Below, in pieces: positions 1 to 10,493 of a stretch of 64,000 bases of DNA. This stretch comes from Kangiella geojedonensis (lineage in GTDB: Bacteria > Pseudomonadota > Gammaproteobacteria > Enterobacterales > Kangiellaceae). A program made the translations under genes and the position numbers. Below the pieces are notes generated by a model that ran no database searches, was not told the DNA's origin, and saw only the letters and a program-made list of their open reading frames with translations. Every line of letters starts with the position of its first letter. Positions within the stretch are counted from its first letter, which is position 1. The stretch spans positions 1,178,001 to 1,242,000 of the forward strand of contig NZ_CP010975.1 of NCBI RefSeq assembly GCF_000981765.1. Direction: 5' to 3'.

Positions 1-1422
<1,422 letters not shown>

Positions 1423-1455
1423 TCAGAACTTGTTTGGTCGAGGAGTGGATTAAGG

Positions 1456-3609
1456 TTAATGGGCTAAGTTAATTTGGTTTTTGCCCTGATCCTTGGAAGC
1501 GTATAGTGCTTTATCCGCTTCTCTAATTAGTTGCAGCCTATCTTTTGTGTCTGGTTTTAATTCAGAAACCCCGATGCTGATGGTGTATTCGCACCTTTGA
1601 TTCTCTACCACCATTGGGATGATTCTATCACTGACTATGGTTAGAAAGTGCTTTGCTTCAAGCTTGTTAATTTTTGGCAGTATGACTAAAAACTCATCAC
1701 CTCCATAACGTCCGATAAGACTGTTCTTAGGGAGTTCATCAATGAGTAATTGAGCAAGGTTCTTCAAGCATCTATCACCTGTTTCGTGCCCAAACCTATC
1801 GTTAACACTTTTAAAGTTATCAACATCAACAAAAGCAATGGACAGATCATCTTTATTGCGTTGGGCCCTTACTAAGTTTAATTCTAACCTCTCAAGAATA
1901 GCTCCACGGTTAAGTAAGCGCGTTAGATCATCGGTCTCGGCTTTCGTCTTAATTAATCTCAAGCTTTCAATGTTGAGCAGGCAACGAGTTAACTCTGTGG
2001 CGTAATGTTGTAAAAAGTCGAGCATAGAAGGTGTCGGCCTAAACTCATCATCTACTTCTAGAATCAAGCAACTCCACTCATGCCTTCTCATCGCAACGGG
2101 GATGATGAACATATCCTCATAGATAATGTCAGCTTCTAGTCGCTTTGGAATTTTTAAGTCGCATATTCTTTTAATTTGCAAAGAGTTATCTCTAATAACT
2201 TGAGAGAACTTCTGCCTTTCCTGTCCAGAGGCTGCGTAAATATGGACCTTTGCATCCATCTGATAAATAGCCGCGGCACTAACAAACTTAATGCGTCTAC
2301 GTAAGTCTTTTAGGAAAGTGGATACGACAATAGTTTCATAATCATGGCTTTTCGTATTATGTAGCTTTTGAGTTATGTTGTTGAGCAATGTCGAGAAATT
2401 TTTCTGCAGCTCATACGCTTGAGTACTTTCTAGAAATTCTTTTTGTGCGGTATCTCTTTGAGCTTTTATCTGAAGAACTCTGTCCGCTAATCCTAACGTG
2501 AAAATAGTTGCTTCAAGCAAAGAGGCAATGGCAAATCCATGACTAAACAAAAAGTTCATGGGTAGAATACCAAAAGTGGCTAAAATTCTGCATACGCCAG
2601 CAATAATAAGCAGCGCAAAGGCAATAGCAAAGAAAAACGCTTGTCGATTACCTTGTCGAAGAAGCTTGATGACCAACCAAAGGTACAAAGGAAATGCTAG
2701 TACAAGAGTAAGGTTGGTCATACTGACAACCAACTGCGGTACCGGTGATAGGATAAATCCTGCTGCAAAGAACACCAGCATCGATACTCGGAAAACGTTT
2801 AAAAACTTATGTTCAATTGGGGCTAATTTTTTTGTGGATAGAAAGGCTTGAGTAAAGTTGTAGAGAGCGTACATGCTTAAGCATAAAAAAATGAATAGAG
2901 CATTCTTATTATTAGCCAGAATAGACAAGGCAGGGAACTGATAAATATATCCCGTACTGCCCATGAGAAATATTAGAAAAGTACTGTTATAAAAAATATA
3001 CAGTAAGTACTCTTTTCGTTTAATGATTAAGTAAAAAAATGTATTAACTAATATTAATAATATTATGCCAAAGAAGATGGCTGTAAATAGTTGATTGTAC
3101 TGGTTATCAACTCGGTTAAAGGTTTCATACTCCCAAATTTCAACTGTTGGGACAACTTTCCGGTAGTGCTTTACTTGTAGGTAGAGCTCTTCTTTGGCAT
3201 GGGAGTGCAACTTATATTCGTGTTGAAATCCCATAAATTCAGGAGCGGCTTCAAAGTCATATCGAGAGCTTTTGCTAATTAACTCAAGGCGTCCATTATT
3301 TAGCTTGTAGAGGCTAGTTTCATTGAGGTGACCTGGCTTTACTACTAATAGAGGGTGGTCAGGTTGCTGAATATTATTAGGAAGACGATAAAGTAAGTTT
3401 GTCGTGTCTTTATCTGCAGCTGAAAGAACTCCTAAGTTTTCAATTCGTCTTAATGATTCTGGGGAGTCATCTTTATTTAAGTCGTGATAAGTTACCGTTG
3501 CTTTCAGTGGCGCAAGGTTTTGTTTAGTAACGATTTTGGATGCCGTAAGCAAAATAGCCACAAGCAGTACGCTAATGGCTATTGTTGCGTAGTGGAGGCG
3601 TCCGATCAT
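1456..3609 (-). CDS. Membrane diguanylate cyclase (7TMR-DISM + GGDEF)
   Basis: Predicted to make cyclic di-GMP from two GTP in response to an extracytoplasmic signal. The 717-residue protein has an N-terminal membrane segment (about 8-25), a periplasmic 7TMR-DISMED2-like domain (about 40-170), a seven-helix membrane block (about 175-385), a linker with a poorly defined GAF-like region, and a C-terminal GGDEF domain with an intact RYGGDEF active site. The position of the usual RxxD inhibitory site, just before the active site, reads PKNS, so product inhibition at that site is unlikely. The start overlaps the end of the upstream hydrolase gene by 4 bases, which suggests translational coupling. 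The signal it senses cannot be told from sequence. Confidence 0.9.
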   Translation of the reverse strand: MIGRLHYATIAISVLLVAILLTASKIVTKQNLAPLKATVTYHDLNKDDSPESLRRIENLGVLSAADKDTTNLLYRLPNNIQQPDHPLLVVKPGHLNETSLYKLNNGRLELISKSSRYDFEAAPEFMGFQHEYKLHSHAKEELYLQVKHYRKVVPTVEIWEYETFNRVDNQYNQLFTAIFFGIILLILVNTFFYLIIKRKEYLLYIFYNSTFLIFLMGSTGYIYQFPALSILANNKNALFIFLCLSMYALYNFTQAFLSTKKLAPIEHKFLNVFRVSMLVFFAAGFILSPVPQLVVSMTNLTLVLAFPLYLWLVIKLLRQGNRQAFFFAIAFALLIIAGVCRILATFGILPMNFLFSHGFAIASLLEATIFTLGLADRVLQIKAQRDTAQKEFLESTQAYELQKNFSTLLNNITQKLHNTKSHDYETIVVSTFLKDLRRRIKFVSAAAIYQMDAKVHIYAASGQERQKFSQVIRDNSLQIKRICDLKIPKRLEADIIYEDMFIIPVAMRRHEWSCLILEVDDEFRPTPSMLDFLQHYATELTRCLLNIESLRLIKTKAETDDLTRLLNRGAILERLELNLVRAQRNKDDLSIAFVDVDNFKSVNDRFGHETGDRCLKNLAQLLIDELPKNSLIGRYGGDEFLVILPKINKLEAKHFLTIVSDRIIPMVVENQRCEYTISIGVSELKPDTKDRLQLIREADKALYASKDQGKNQINLAH

Positions 3610-4502
3610 TTAAGTTTTATGTCACCAATGTGTACTAACTCTGGACAGTGACGTAATAAGTCGCCAGGGGTAACAAACATTGAAGACTGTGCTTGTAGGA
3701 TTGCTATTCCTTGCTTTGGATCGGCTTTTTCTAGCTCGACTTGATGACTGACGCCATGCAAGACTTGAGCGAAATCGTGAATCGCATCAAGCAATTCATC
3801 TGCTACGGTTCCTGATGCTAGTAAGGTCTCATCGTTCATTGCTTCGTACAGCTCTTTAGCCAACTCTTCATCCGATGTATTGTCAGACTGCAAACCGCCT
3901 AGTTGGCTTTGTTGACGCTTATGCTTAAATGCTTTACTGAGCAGAGTGGGTCGATTGCTATCTCCCAGCAAGCTACCGTTTTTGATTGTCAGCTGATAGG
4001 CTTTGCCTGCTTCTTGATAACACTCAAACACAAACTGTGAACAAACCATCGGGTGTTTGTCAGGGTATTTATGCTGATTAATAGCGTCTAGTAGCTTTTC
4101 GGTTAGTCGCTTCAATATGCGTAGAATAATCTTCTGAGTTGTATCGCTAGGAGTAAACTTCTTATAAATTAAAAGCATTCCTACTAGATAGAGATTGTTC
4201 ATAGCATAGGGCGCTTCGCCATTTAAATACTTCGCAGCTATATCCATGACAGGTTTAAAATCATCGATTGTCGTTTTATTTAATCGCATGACATGGACGG
4301 TTCTGCCTGGAAAGCGCATCGTAGCCTCAGCTATGCGTACCGCAGGTGGGGTTTCTTCGACCATTTTAGTCGGAATTTGATAAGTCATGGCTGCATGACT
4401 GACGGGGGCGTCAGTAAGCCATGTGATAGCTTTTGATATCCAACTACCTTCTTCTGGAGAAAAAAGTAAGACATCACCAGCTTTTAAGTCTCTAACGTGC
4501 AT
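3606..4502 (-). CDS. YiiX/YaeF-like permuted papain-fold cysteine hydrolase
   Basis: A 298-residue protein resembling the circularly permuted NlpC/P60 group (YiiX/YebB/YaeF). It opens with a 'GDVLLFSP' strand typical of the fold. A candidate catalytic His lies in PVSHAAM (about residue 37) and a candidate Cys in MVCSQFVFE in the middle of the protein. This order (His first, Cys later) is the permuted one. Family members are thought to act on lipid- or peptide-type amides, but the substrate is unknown here. No clear signal peptide is seen. It is the first gene of a two-gene unit with the diguanylate cyclase (4-base overlap). The assignment rests on motif spacing seen by eye. Confidence 0.7.
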   Translation of the reverse strand: MHVRDLKAGDVLLFSPEEGSWISKAITWLTDAPVSHAAMTYQIPTKMVEETPPAVRIAEATMRFPGRTVHVMRLNKTTIDDFKPVMDIAAKYLNGEAPYAMNNLYLVGMLLIYKKFTPSDTTQKIILRILKRLTEKLLDAINQHKYPDKHPMVCSQFVFECYQEAGKAYQLTIKNGSLLGDSNRPTLLSKAFKHKRQQSQLGGLQSDNTSDEELAKELYEAMNDETLLASGTVADELLDAIHDFAQVLHGVSHQVELEKADPKQGIAILQAQSSMFVTPGDLLRHCPELVHIGDIKLK

Positions 4503-4624
4503 TGTAACTCCCTCTTTTTGAAGTTAAATATAGCGATTTAATGCAATAATGTATAGTGTTTGTCAAAGCTAAGCCATATAGATTAGCATAGGGTGTCAAG
4601 TCCAACATAAGCTGAGGAGAACTT

Positions 4625-5200
4625 ATGAGACGATTAATTACAGCGACAGTCTGTTTGGCCACCATGGTTTTGTCACCAAAAGTAATGGCTCTTGATGAGA
4701 AGAGTGGGTGCAATGATTATGATGTTTTTGTTTTACGACATCTAGAAAAAGCCAATGATGGAACTCGAGACCCAAGTTTAAATTCAATAGGCAAGAAAAA
4801 TGCTAAAACACTAGCTGCATTACCGATAATTAAAGAGGCTAGTCATAGTTTTTATACCCCTTATAAAAGGACCTACGAAACACTAGAATTTATTGATACC
4901 GAAAAGTCAGTCTACGATCCTATGCAAACGGAAAAATTAGTGCGTAAGATCAAAGATCAGCATTGTGGTGAAACTGTACTCGTAGTAGGACACTCAAACA
5001 CGGTACCAGCTATTATAAAAGCATTGGGCGGGAGTTTTGATATTAGATATGCAGGTCAGAAGTTGTCTTCTGATCCCGTTATTATGCTCAACGAAAAAGA
5101 TTATGGAAGTGTGTTTCGAGTGACCTTCCACAATGAACGAATTCATCAGCAACTGTATCACATCAATTCCAGCAGTGAGCAGACAAGAAAAAAGCGGTAA
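4625..5200 (+). CDS. Secreted histidine phosphatase (phosphoglycerate mutase/SixA-like)
   Basis: A 191-residue histidine phosphatase. It has an N-terminal signal peptide (about 1-23, ending in VMA), the phospho-accepting RHLEK motif near residue 38, and a second His in VVGHSNT around residue 122. These are the two histidines the superfamily needs. RHxEK rather than RHGE is seen in SixA/Ais-like small members. It is predicted to be periplasmic, with an unknown phosphorylated substrate. The ribosome-binding site GAGGAGA lies just before the ATG. It is divergent from the YiiX-like gene. A hairpin terminator overlaps its stop codon. Confidence 0.82.
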   Translation: MRRLITATVCLATMVLSPKVMALDEKSGCNDYDVFVLRHLEKANDGTRDPSLNSIGKKNAKTLAALPIIKEASHSFYTPYKRTYETLEFIDTEKSVYDPMQTEKLVRKIKDQHCGETVLVVGHSNTVPAIIKALGGSFDIRYAGQKLSSDPVIMLNEKDYGSVFRVTFHNERIHQQLYHINSSSEQTRKKR

Positions 5201-5216
5201 CTGATACCGCTTTTAC
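5188..5216 (+). terminator. Terminator of the histidine phosphatase gene
   Basis: AAAAGCGGTA, a 5-base loop, then TACCGCTTTT. The stem includes the end of the coding sequence and the stop codon. Arms are about 5190-5199 and 5205-5214, followed by a short T run. Confidence 0.75.
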
Positions 5217-5244
5217 TTGCAGAAACTTCTATAAGACAGTGCTT

Positions 5245-5268
5245 TGCCCCTAATAAAGCTTAGGGGCA
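5245..5268. repeat. Perfect 9-bp inverted repeat after rne
   Basis: TGCCCCTAA (5245-5253), 6-base loop, TTAGGGGCA (5260-5268). It lies 15 bases past the rne stop and could terminate or protect the rne mRNA 3' end. Neither strand has a T tract after the stem, so a Rho-independent terminator is not certain. Confidence 0.5.
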
Positions 5269-5282
5269 TTTCAAAGGCTAAA

Positions 5283-8252
5283 TCAAGAAGTCGTTTTTGC
5301 TGCTGTCGATGAGCTATGTTCACGCGAAGCATCTTCAATGGAGCGAGTTACAGCGCCATCAAAGCTATGAGGCTTTGGTGTAAATGCAATCGGCTCAATA
5401 GAACTTTGTGTAGTTGCTCTGCTCGCAGGGGCGCTGGCACTTGAAGGTAGATTGCCTTTAGAGACAGGTTTTTTGGCGACTACTTTCGGGGCCACTGTTT
5501 CTTCAGAAGCTGGGCTTTCAGGAGATTTCTCTTTAGAAGTCGCTTCACTTTGCATTTCTACAGACTTAGTCTCTTTCTGGGTATTGTTATCAAGGGCAGT
5601 TTGGCTAGATACAGGCTTTTCTGTCGTATCAGGCTTATTTTCTTGGTTCTGCTGCTCTTGACTGACACCTTCGTGGGCTTCAGGTAGCGGAGGTTGCTCA
5701 GTTGCAGTTTGCTCCTCTTTTACTTCTGAGAACTCAGATTCAGTGTCTTTGTCACTTTTTACTTGCTCTGCGTCTACCTTCTTAGAGACTTCTTTCTCGG
5801 AGACTCTTTCTTCAGAGTCTGCGTTCTTAGAAACAGGTACTTCCACTGAAGTTTCAGCGGTATTATCCACTGGGTTTTCAATGACTTCAGGTAAATCTTC
5901 GTCTTTTAGAACATCGCTAACCGTTCTTTCAAGTGACTTATGAGCTTTATACACCATGATATCTTCAGGCTTAGCCTTTGAGCGGTGTTGTTGCTTGTCC
6001 TGCGCTTGTGGCTTTTGCTGTTTAGCCTGTTGATTATCTTGGCTGTTACTCTTTGCTGCCTGTTCTTGCGGTTTAGGCTGCTGCGTATTCTCATTTTTTT
6101 GCTGTTGAGCTACTGGCTTTTGTATTGACTCCATGCGCTCAGCACGAGACTTACGTGGCGGACGTTGTTCAACTTGCTGTTGAGCTGGTTGCTGCTGCCC
6201 TTTTTGCTGGCCGCGGTTTTTATTGCGGTTGTTTTGCTTGTGATCATGCTGCTGACGATTGCCACCTTTTTGCTGCTGACCTTTTTGTTGGCCTTGCTTT
6301 TGCTGGCGGTTATCTTGCTCATTGCTTTTGTTACGATTGTCCTGGCCACGCTTATCTTGATGGCGAGGGTCTTGCTTTTGGTTGCTTTGATTGCGGTTGT
6401 CTTGGCGACGATCATTGCGACGACGGTTGCCTTTATAGTTTCCGCGACGATTGTTCTGATTACGATTGTCTTGACGATCGGAACCATGGCGACCTTTGCC
6501 TTTATAGTTTTTACTGTGTTTCTTGTTGCCTTTACCTTTTGACTTTTTCTTATCGTCACCAAATAAGGCTGTCCACAGACGCTTGAACAAGCCTGGTTTT
6601 TCTTTCTTAGACTTACTCTTCTTCTTTTTAGGTTTCGGGCTTGGAGCTGGAGGAGGTGTGCTGTGCTTTAACCCTTTAAGCGCAGGCTCATCTAATGGCT
6701 GCACAGGTTGGGTTGTGCTTTTCACAAGCTCGGCTTCAGGAGCTTTACCGATTAGTGAGTAACTATTGTCCTCAAGAGTTTCACCACCTTTGACGCGTAA
6801 CACTTCGTAATGAGGTGTTTCCATGTGAGGATTTGGCACAACGACTAAACGAACTTTTTGGCGCTTCTCGATTTGCTCAATCTTGCGACGTTTTTCGTTC
6901 AATAAGAATGTTGCTACTTCAACAGGCAGTACAGCTTGTACTTCTGCCGTAGATTCTTTCATGGCTTCATCTTCCATCAAGCGAAGAATAGATAATGCCA
7001 ATGAATCAGTACCACGAATCACGCCAGAACCGCTACAGCGTGGACATACGTGTTGGCTTGATTCTTCTAGAGAAGGACGCAAGCGTTGGCGTGACATTTC
7101 AAGTAAGCCGAAGCGAGAAATACGACCAATTTGAATGCGTGCACGGTCACGTGCGACGGAATCTTTTAGAACTTTTTCAACTTCACGCTGATTGCGAGGA
7201 GGGCCCATATCAATAAAGTCGATAACAATTAAGCCACCAATGTCGCGTAGACGTAGTTGACGAGCGATTTCTTCTGCCGCTTCTTTGTTGGTATGTAATG
7301 CTGTTTCTTCGATATCGCCACCCTTTGTTGCTTTCGCGGAGTTGATATCGATAGATAGCAATGCTTCAGTTTGGTCAAAAACGACTGAGCCACCAGACGG
7401 TAAACGTACTTCACGTTGGAAGGCGCTTTCAATTTGGCTTTCGACCTGATAACGATTGAATAGAGGGATTTCGTCTTTATAGAATTTCACTCGATTGACG
7501 AAATCTGGGCGCTGGTAACCTAGTTCAGTTTTAATACGGTCATAAACTTCTTTACGGTCAACGATAATTTCACCGATGTCCGGACGTAAATAGTCACGAA
7601 TCGCGCGAGTAATGACGTCTGACTCTTGCGTGATTAAAAAAGGAGCAGGGCGGGTGTTTGATACTTCTTTGATGTTCTTCCAGAACTCTAACAAGTAGCC
7701 GAAATCGTAATTGATTTCTTCAAGGCTTTTACCAACACCAGCTGTTCTGACGATACAGCCCATGCCTTTAGGAACAGCAAGCTGTCCCATGATTTGCTTT
7801 AGATCAGAACGTTCTTCACCTTCGATTCGACGTGAAATACCGCCAGCGCGAGGGTTGTTAGGCATTAAAACAAGATAGCTACCCGCCAAACTGACAGAAG
7901 TGGTCAACGCAGCACCTTTATTACCACGCTCTTCTTTGTCAATCTGAACAATAATTTCTTGGCCTTCTTTTAGGGCATCTTTGATAGTTGGGCGACCCTT
8001 GTGAGGAGGGTTGTGCATATACTCACGGGCCACTTCTTTTAAAGGAAGGAAACCATGACGTTCAGCGCCATAGTCTACAAAGGCAGCTTCCAAGCTTGGT
8101 TCGATTCGGGTAACTTTACCCTTATAGATGTTGCCTTTTTTCTGCTCTCTACCTGCTAACTCAATATCCAAATCATATAAGCGCTGGCCATCGACCATCG
8201 CAACACGCAACTCTTCATTGTGGTTAGTTGCGTTAATTAACATACGTCTCAT
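5283..8252 (-). CDS. rne: Ribonuclease E
   Basis: The main endoribonuclease for mRNA decay and rRNA/tRNA processing, and scaffold of the degradosome. The 989-residue protein starts MRRMLINAT, matching the family start MKRMLINAT, which fixes the start codon. An S1 domain covers about 38-120. The DNase I-like catalytic part carries the metal-binding Asp302 and Asp345 (E. coli D303/D346). The Zn-link CPRC is at 403-406. After residue 520 the protein is low complexity: a Lys-rich stretch, an amphipathic [13 protein letters not shown] segment at 553-565 resembling the membrane-anchoring segment A, a long Arg/Asn/Gln/Gly-rich RNA-binding region (about 575-735), then an acidic Pro/Glu/Ser-rich tail. 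GAGAG is the ribosome-binding site. Confidence 0.97.
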   Translation of the reverse strand: MRRMLINATNHNEELRVAMVDGQRLYDLDIELAGREQKKGNIYKGKVTRIEPSLEAAFVDYGAERHGFLPLKEVAREYMHNPPHKGRPTIKDALKEGQEIIVQIDKEERGNKGAALTTSVSLAGSYLVLMPNNPRAGGISRRIEGEERSDLKQIMGQLAVPKGMGCIVRTAGVGKSLEEINYDFGYLLEFWKNIKEVSNTRPAPFLITQESDVITRAIRDYLRPDIGEIIVDRKEVYDRIKTELGYQRPDFVNRVKFYKDEIPLFNRYQVESQIESAFQREVRLPSGGSVVFDQTEALLSIDINSAKATKGGDIEETALHTNKEAAEEIARQLRLRDIGGLIVIDFIDMGPPRNQREVEKVLKDSVARDRARIQIGRISRFGLLEMSRQRLRPSLEESSQHVCPRCSGSGVIRGTDSLALSILRLMEDEAMKESTAEVQAVLPVEVATFLLNEKRRKIEQIEKRQKVRLVVVPNPHMETPHYEVLRVKGGETLEDNSYSLIGKAPEAELVKSTTQPVQPLDEPALKGLKHSTPPPAPSPKPKKKKSKSKKEKPGLFKRLWTALFGDDKKKSKGKGNKKHSKNYKGKGRHGSDRQDNRNQNNRRGNYKGNRRRNDRRQDNRNQSNQKQDPRHQDKRGQDNRNKSNEQDNRQQKQGQQKGQQQKGGNRQQHDHKQNNRNKNRGQQKGQQQPAQQQVEQRPPRKSRAERMESIQKPVAQQQKNENTQQPKPQEQAAKSNSQDNQQAKQQKPQAQDKQQHRSKAKPEDIMVYKAHKSLERTVSDVLKDEDLPEVIENPVDNTAETSVEVPVSKNADSEERVSEKEVSKKVDAEQVKSDKDTESEFSEVKEEQTATEQPPLPEAHEGVSQEQQNQENKPDTTEKPVSSQTALDNNTQKETKSVEMQSEATSKEKSPESPASEETVAPKVVAKKPVSKGNLPSSASAPASRATTQSSIEPIAFTPKPHSFDGAVTRSIEDASREHSSSTAAKTTS

Positions 8253-8650
8253 TGTATAAAAACTCTCTTTTTTAAACTGCGAACACAGTGAGAGCGAGAA
8301 CAGAAATTTTAGGAATAGGCTGAGGTATACTACCTAACTTGTTGTTTAGGCAGTACTTTCTTGCTTAATTGTGACAAACATATTTATGACTAAAGAGTCT
8401 TTCATGCAGTTGTCTTTCCACGCTTAAAATTAATCAGTTTTTTCCTGTTTGGCTATTCTATGTCTTACCGCTTTTGTGCATAAAAGAAGCCAAACCAACC
8501 GAGCCAATTAGAATACTTTAAGGCTCTACTATTCTGTTACTTCACCATGTTCGGTGTTATTACATAAATTCTTTTGGGGGTGTCAGTATAACCATGCGTT
8601 TGTCGCTAAAGCGTTACGCGATTTGGGTTTACATCTAACACCAAGGTGTT

Positions 8651-8695
8651 GAGGCACTATTCTTGATTGGTATTGTTCTTATACCAATTTGCCTC
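8651..8695 (-). promoter_or_regulatory. Bipartite hairpin in the rne 5' leader
   Basis: The outer arms GAGGCA (8651-8656) and TGCCTC (8690-8695) enclose the inner perfect arms ATTGGTAT (8666-8673) and ATACCAAT (8681-8688). The loop is 7 bases, with a 9-base bulge on one side. A second small inverted repeat, AACACC/GGTGTT, adjoins at 8637-8650. It would lie about 30 bases from the rne transcription start. This resembles the bipartite autoregulatory stem of the E. coli rne leader in position and shape. The functional match is inferred. Confidence 0.5.
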
Positions 8696-8730
8696 ACTTC
8701 TCATCGGAGCACTATAGACTCCGTGAGGGT

Positions 8731-8759
8731 ATTATAAACAGATATATAGATTCCAGCAA
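8731..8759 (-). promoter_or_regulatory. rne promoter
   Basis: On the minus strand TTGCTG (8759-8754), a 17-base spacer, then a perfect TATAAT (8736-8731). This predicts transcription from about 8724 and a leader of about 470 bases before the rne ATG. Confidence 0.7.
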
Positions 8760-8823
8760 TCGTTATTCTGCTTAAGTTCTTGATTTGAGGTGCATTAAGG
8801 TGTTGTTTCTAGGTGATTTAGGG

Positions 8824-8829
8824 TATAGT
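8824..8829 (+). promoter_or_regulatory. -10 element of rluC, placed for a near-leaderless mRNA
   Basis: TATAGT ends 8 bases before the rluC ATG at 8838, with a GC-rich TGCGCCCG discriminator between. Transcription would begin at or just before the start codon. The -35 is poor (TTGTTT with a 15-base spacer), so this is less certain than the yceD case. Confidence 0.4.
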
Positions 8830-8837
8830 TGCGCCCG

Positions 8838-9797
8838 ATGAGTAATGATTCCCGCCCAAAAGTTCGATTTGTCGAAGTCAGTGCCGAAGAAGAAGGGCAG
8901 CGCATTGATAATTACCTGGTCAAGACGCTTAAAGGCGTCCCGAAGTCGCGTATTTATAAAATGGTGCGCAAAGGGGAAGTCCGCGTTAACAAAGGCCGTA
9001 TTAAGGCTGAGTATAAAATTAAAGCTGGTGACTTTATTCGTATTCCGCCGGTTCAGACTGCTCAGCGAGACCAAGAAGTTCCGGTAAAGCTTAATGTTGT
9101 GCAGTCGCTTGAAGACGCCATTATTTACGAAGATGAGCGTATTATTGTGCTCAACAAGCCATCTGGTATGGCTGTTCATGGTGGTAGTGGTATGAGCTTT
9201 GGTGTGATTGAAGCGCTACGCGCATTACGGCCGACGGCACCTTTTCTCGAGCTGGTTCATCGCCTTGACCGTGATACATCAGGCTGTTTGATGATTGCTA
9301 AGCGCCGTAGCACGTTGCGCTTTATCCATAAGCAATTACAAGAAAAGAAGATCAGCAAACGTTATTGGGCATTAGTTACCGGGCACTGGCCTGCGAAGCA
9401 AAAGTTTGTTGATGCGCCATTACGGAAATTCCAAGTAAAGTCTGGCGAACGCTTGGTTCGAGTCAGCGATGACGGCAAACCCTGTTTGACCAGCTTCAAA
9501 GTGGTAGAGCGATTTAAAGAGTTAACCTTAGTATCGGCTGAGCCGATTACGGGGCGAACGCACCAAATCCGAGTGCATGCACAGTCTGTGGGGTGTAGCT
9601 TGGTGGGTGATGATAAGTATGGCGATGATGCGTTAAATCAACAGTTTAAGCGCGACGGCCTCTGTGAGCGACTTTTCCTTCATGCGTATTCTTTAGAGTT
9701 TAAAGTTCGTCCGGAAGACAAGAATCGAATCAAGGTCGAAGCTCCTTTGCCTGATGATTTGCAACATACTGTTAATCAATTGAGAAAACAGACATAA
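8838..9797 (+). CDS. rluC: 23S rRNA pseudouridine synthase RluC
   Basis: Converts specific uridines of 23S rRNA to pseudouridine (955, 2504 and 2580 in E. coli). The 319-residue protein has an N-terminal S4 RNA-binding domain (about 15-75). The RluA-type catalytic domain carries the HRLDRDTSG motif with its catalytic Asp (about residue 145) and the GRTHQIRVH motif near 245. I chose the ATG at 8838 because it follows the promoter -10. A TTG three codons upstream is possible but would fall inside the promoter. No ribosome-binding site is seen. It is divergent from rne, as in enteric bacteria, and probably co-transcribed with the HAD gene 14 bases downstream. Confidence 0.95.
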   Translation: MSNDSRPKVRFVEVSAEEEGQRIDNYLVKTLKGVPKSRIYKMVRKGEVRVNKGRIKAEYKIKAGDFIRIPPVQTAQRDQEVPVKLNVVQSLEDAIIYEDERIIVLNKPSGMAVHGGSGMSFGVIEALRALRPTAPFLELVHRLDRDTSGCLMIAKRRSTLRFIHKQLQEKKISKRYWALVTGHWPAKQKFVDAPLRKFQVKSGERLVRVSDDGKPCLTSFKVVERFKELTLVSAEPITGRTHQIRVHAQSVGCSLVGDDKYGDDALNQQFKRDGLCERLFLHAYSLEFKVRPEDKNRIKVEAPLPDDLQHTVNQLRKQT

Positions 9798-9811
9798 AGC
9801 CTTTTAAAACG

Positions 9812-10456
9812 ATGCTGACACTCGACACGCCACTCATTGTTTTTGATTGGGATGGAACCTTAATGGACTCAACCGGAAGAATCGTTTCAGCGATGCAAAC
9901 TACCGCTCGAAATCTTAAACTTCCGATCCCTAGCGATGATGAGGTTCGAGCTATTATTGGTCTAAGCTTAGGAAACTGTTATCGTCAATTATTCCCAGAA
10001 GTGGACGATCATGACTGGATTACAGAAGAGTACCGCTACCAGTATGTTGAAGGTGATAAAACACCAAGCCCGATGTTTGAAGGTGTGGAAGACGTTCTTA
10101 CCAAGCTCAAAAATGATGGTTATTACCTGACGGTTGCGACAGGAAAAGCGCGCCATGGCTTAGATCGAGTGTTGAATGAGTCAAAACTTAAGCACTTTTT
10201 CGATACGACGATTGCCAGCGATGAGTCGAACAGTAAGCCTGATCCGGCTATGTTGCATACGTTAATGAAACATTTTGATGTAAAGCCTGAGGAAACGGTC
10301 ATGGTAGGCGACACGACCCACGACCTGAAAATGGCACAGAATGCTGGCACGCATAGTGTTGGAGTGACTTATGGAGCGCACAAGGTTGAGTTGTTAAAAC
10401 AGCACGCTCCACTCGCCATTATTGACGATATCCGCCAATTGATAAAACAGAAGTAA
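9812..10456 (+). CDS. HAD-family phosphatase (Gph/PGP-like)
   Basis: A 214-residue haloacid-dehalogenase hydrolase. Motif I is FDWDGTLMDS near residue 11, with both catalytic Asps. Motif II is TVATGKARHGL. Motif III/IV is SKPDPAMLHT followed by VMVGDTTHDLKMA. The helical cap between motifs I and II fits subfamily IA, phosphoglycolate- or nucleotide-phosphatase type. It lies 14 bases after rluC on the same strand, a pairing common in gammaproteobacteria. The substrate is not known. Confidence 0.85.
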   Translation: MLTLDTPLIVFDWDGTLMDSTGRIVSAMQTTARNLKLPIPSDDEVRAIIGLSLGNCYRQLFPEVDDHDWITEEYRYQYVEGDKTPSPMFEGVEDVLTKLKNDGYYLTVATGKARHGLDRVLNESKLKHFFDTTIASDESNSKPDPAMLHTLMKHFDVKPEETVMVGDTTHDLKMAQNAGTHSVGVTYGAHKVELLKQHAPLAIIDDIRQLIKQK

Positions 10457-10467
10457 ACCTTCTATAC

Positions 10468-10493
10468 AAAGAACTAGCTGGCCAGTTCTTTTT
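10468..10493 (+). terminator. Terminator after the rluC-HAD unit
   Basis: AAAGAACT (10468-10475), 8-base loop, AGTTCTTT (10484-10491), then further Ts. It overlaps the 3' end of the convergent peroxiredoxin gene. Confidence 0.7.

Larger units (their letters stand above)
8253..8837. other. rne/rluC divergent intergenic region with long rne leader
   Basis: 585 bases without a gene. It holds the rne promoter (minus strand), an rne 5' leader of about 470 bases with several hairpins, and the rluC promoter (plus strand). The layout matches E. coli, where the long rne leader mediates feedback control by RNase E itself. I found no small coding sequence in it. Confidence 0.7.

Noticed and set aside
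6110-6586. Several long frames on both strands within the rne tail
   Set aside because: They run over the low-complexity repeat-rich part of rne, have no ribosome-binding sites, and encode biased sequences. They are shadows of rne.
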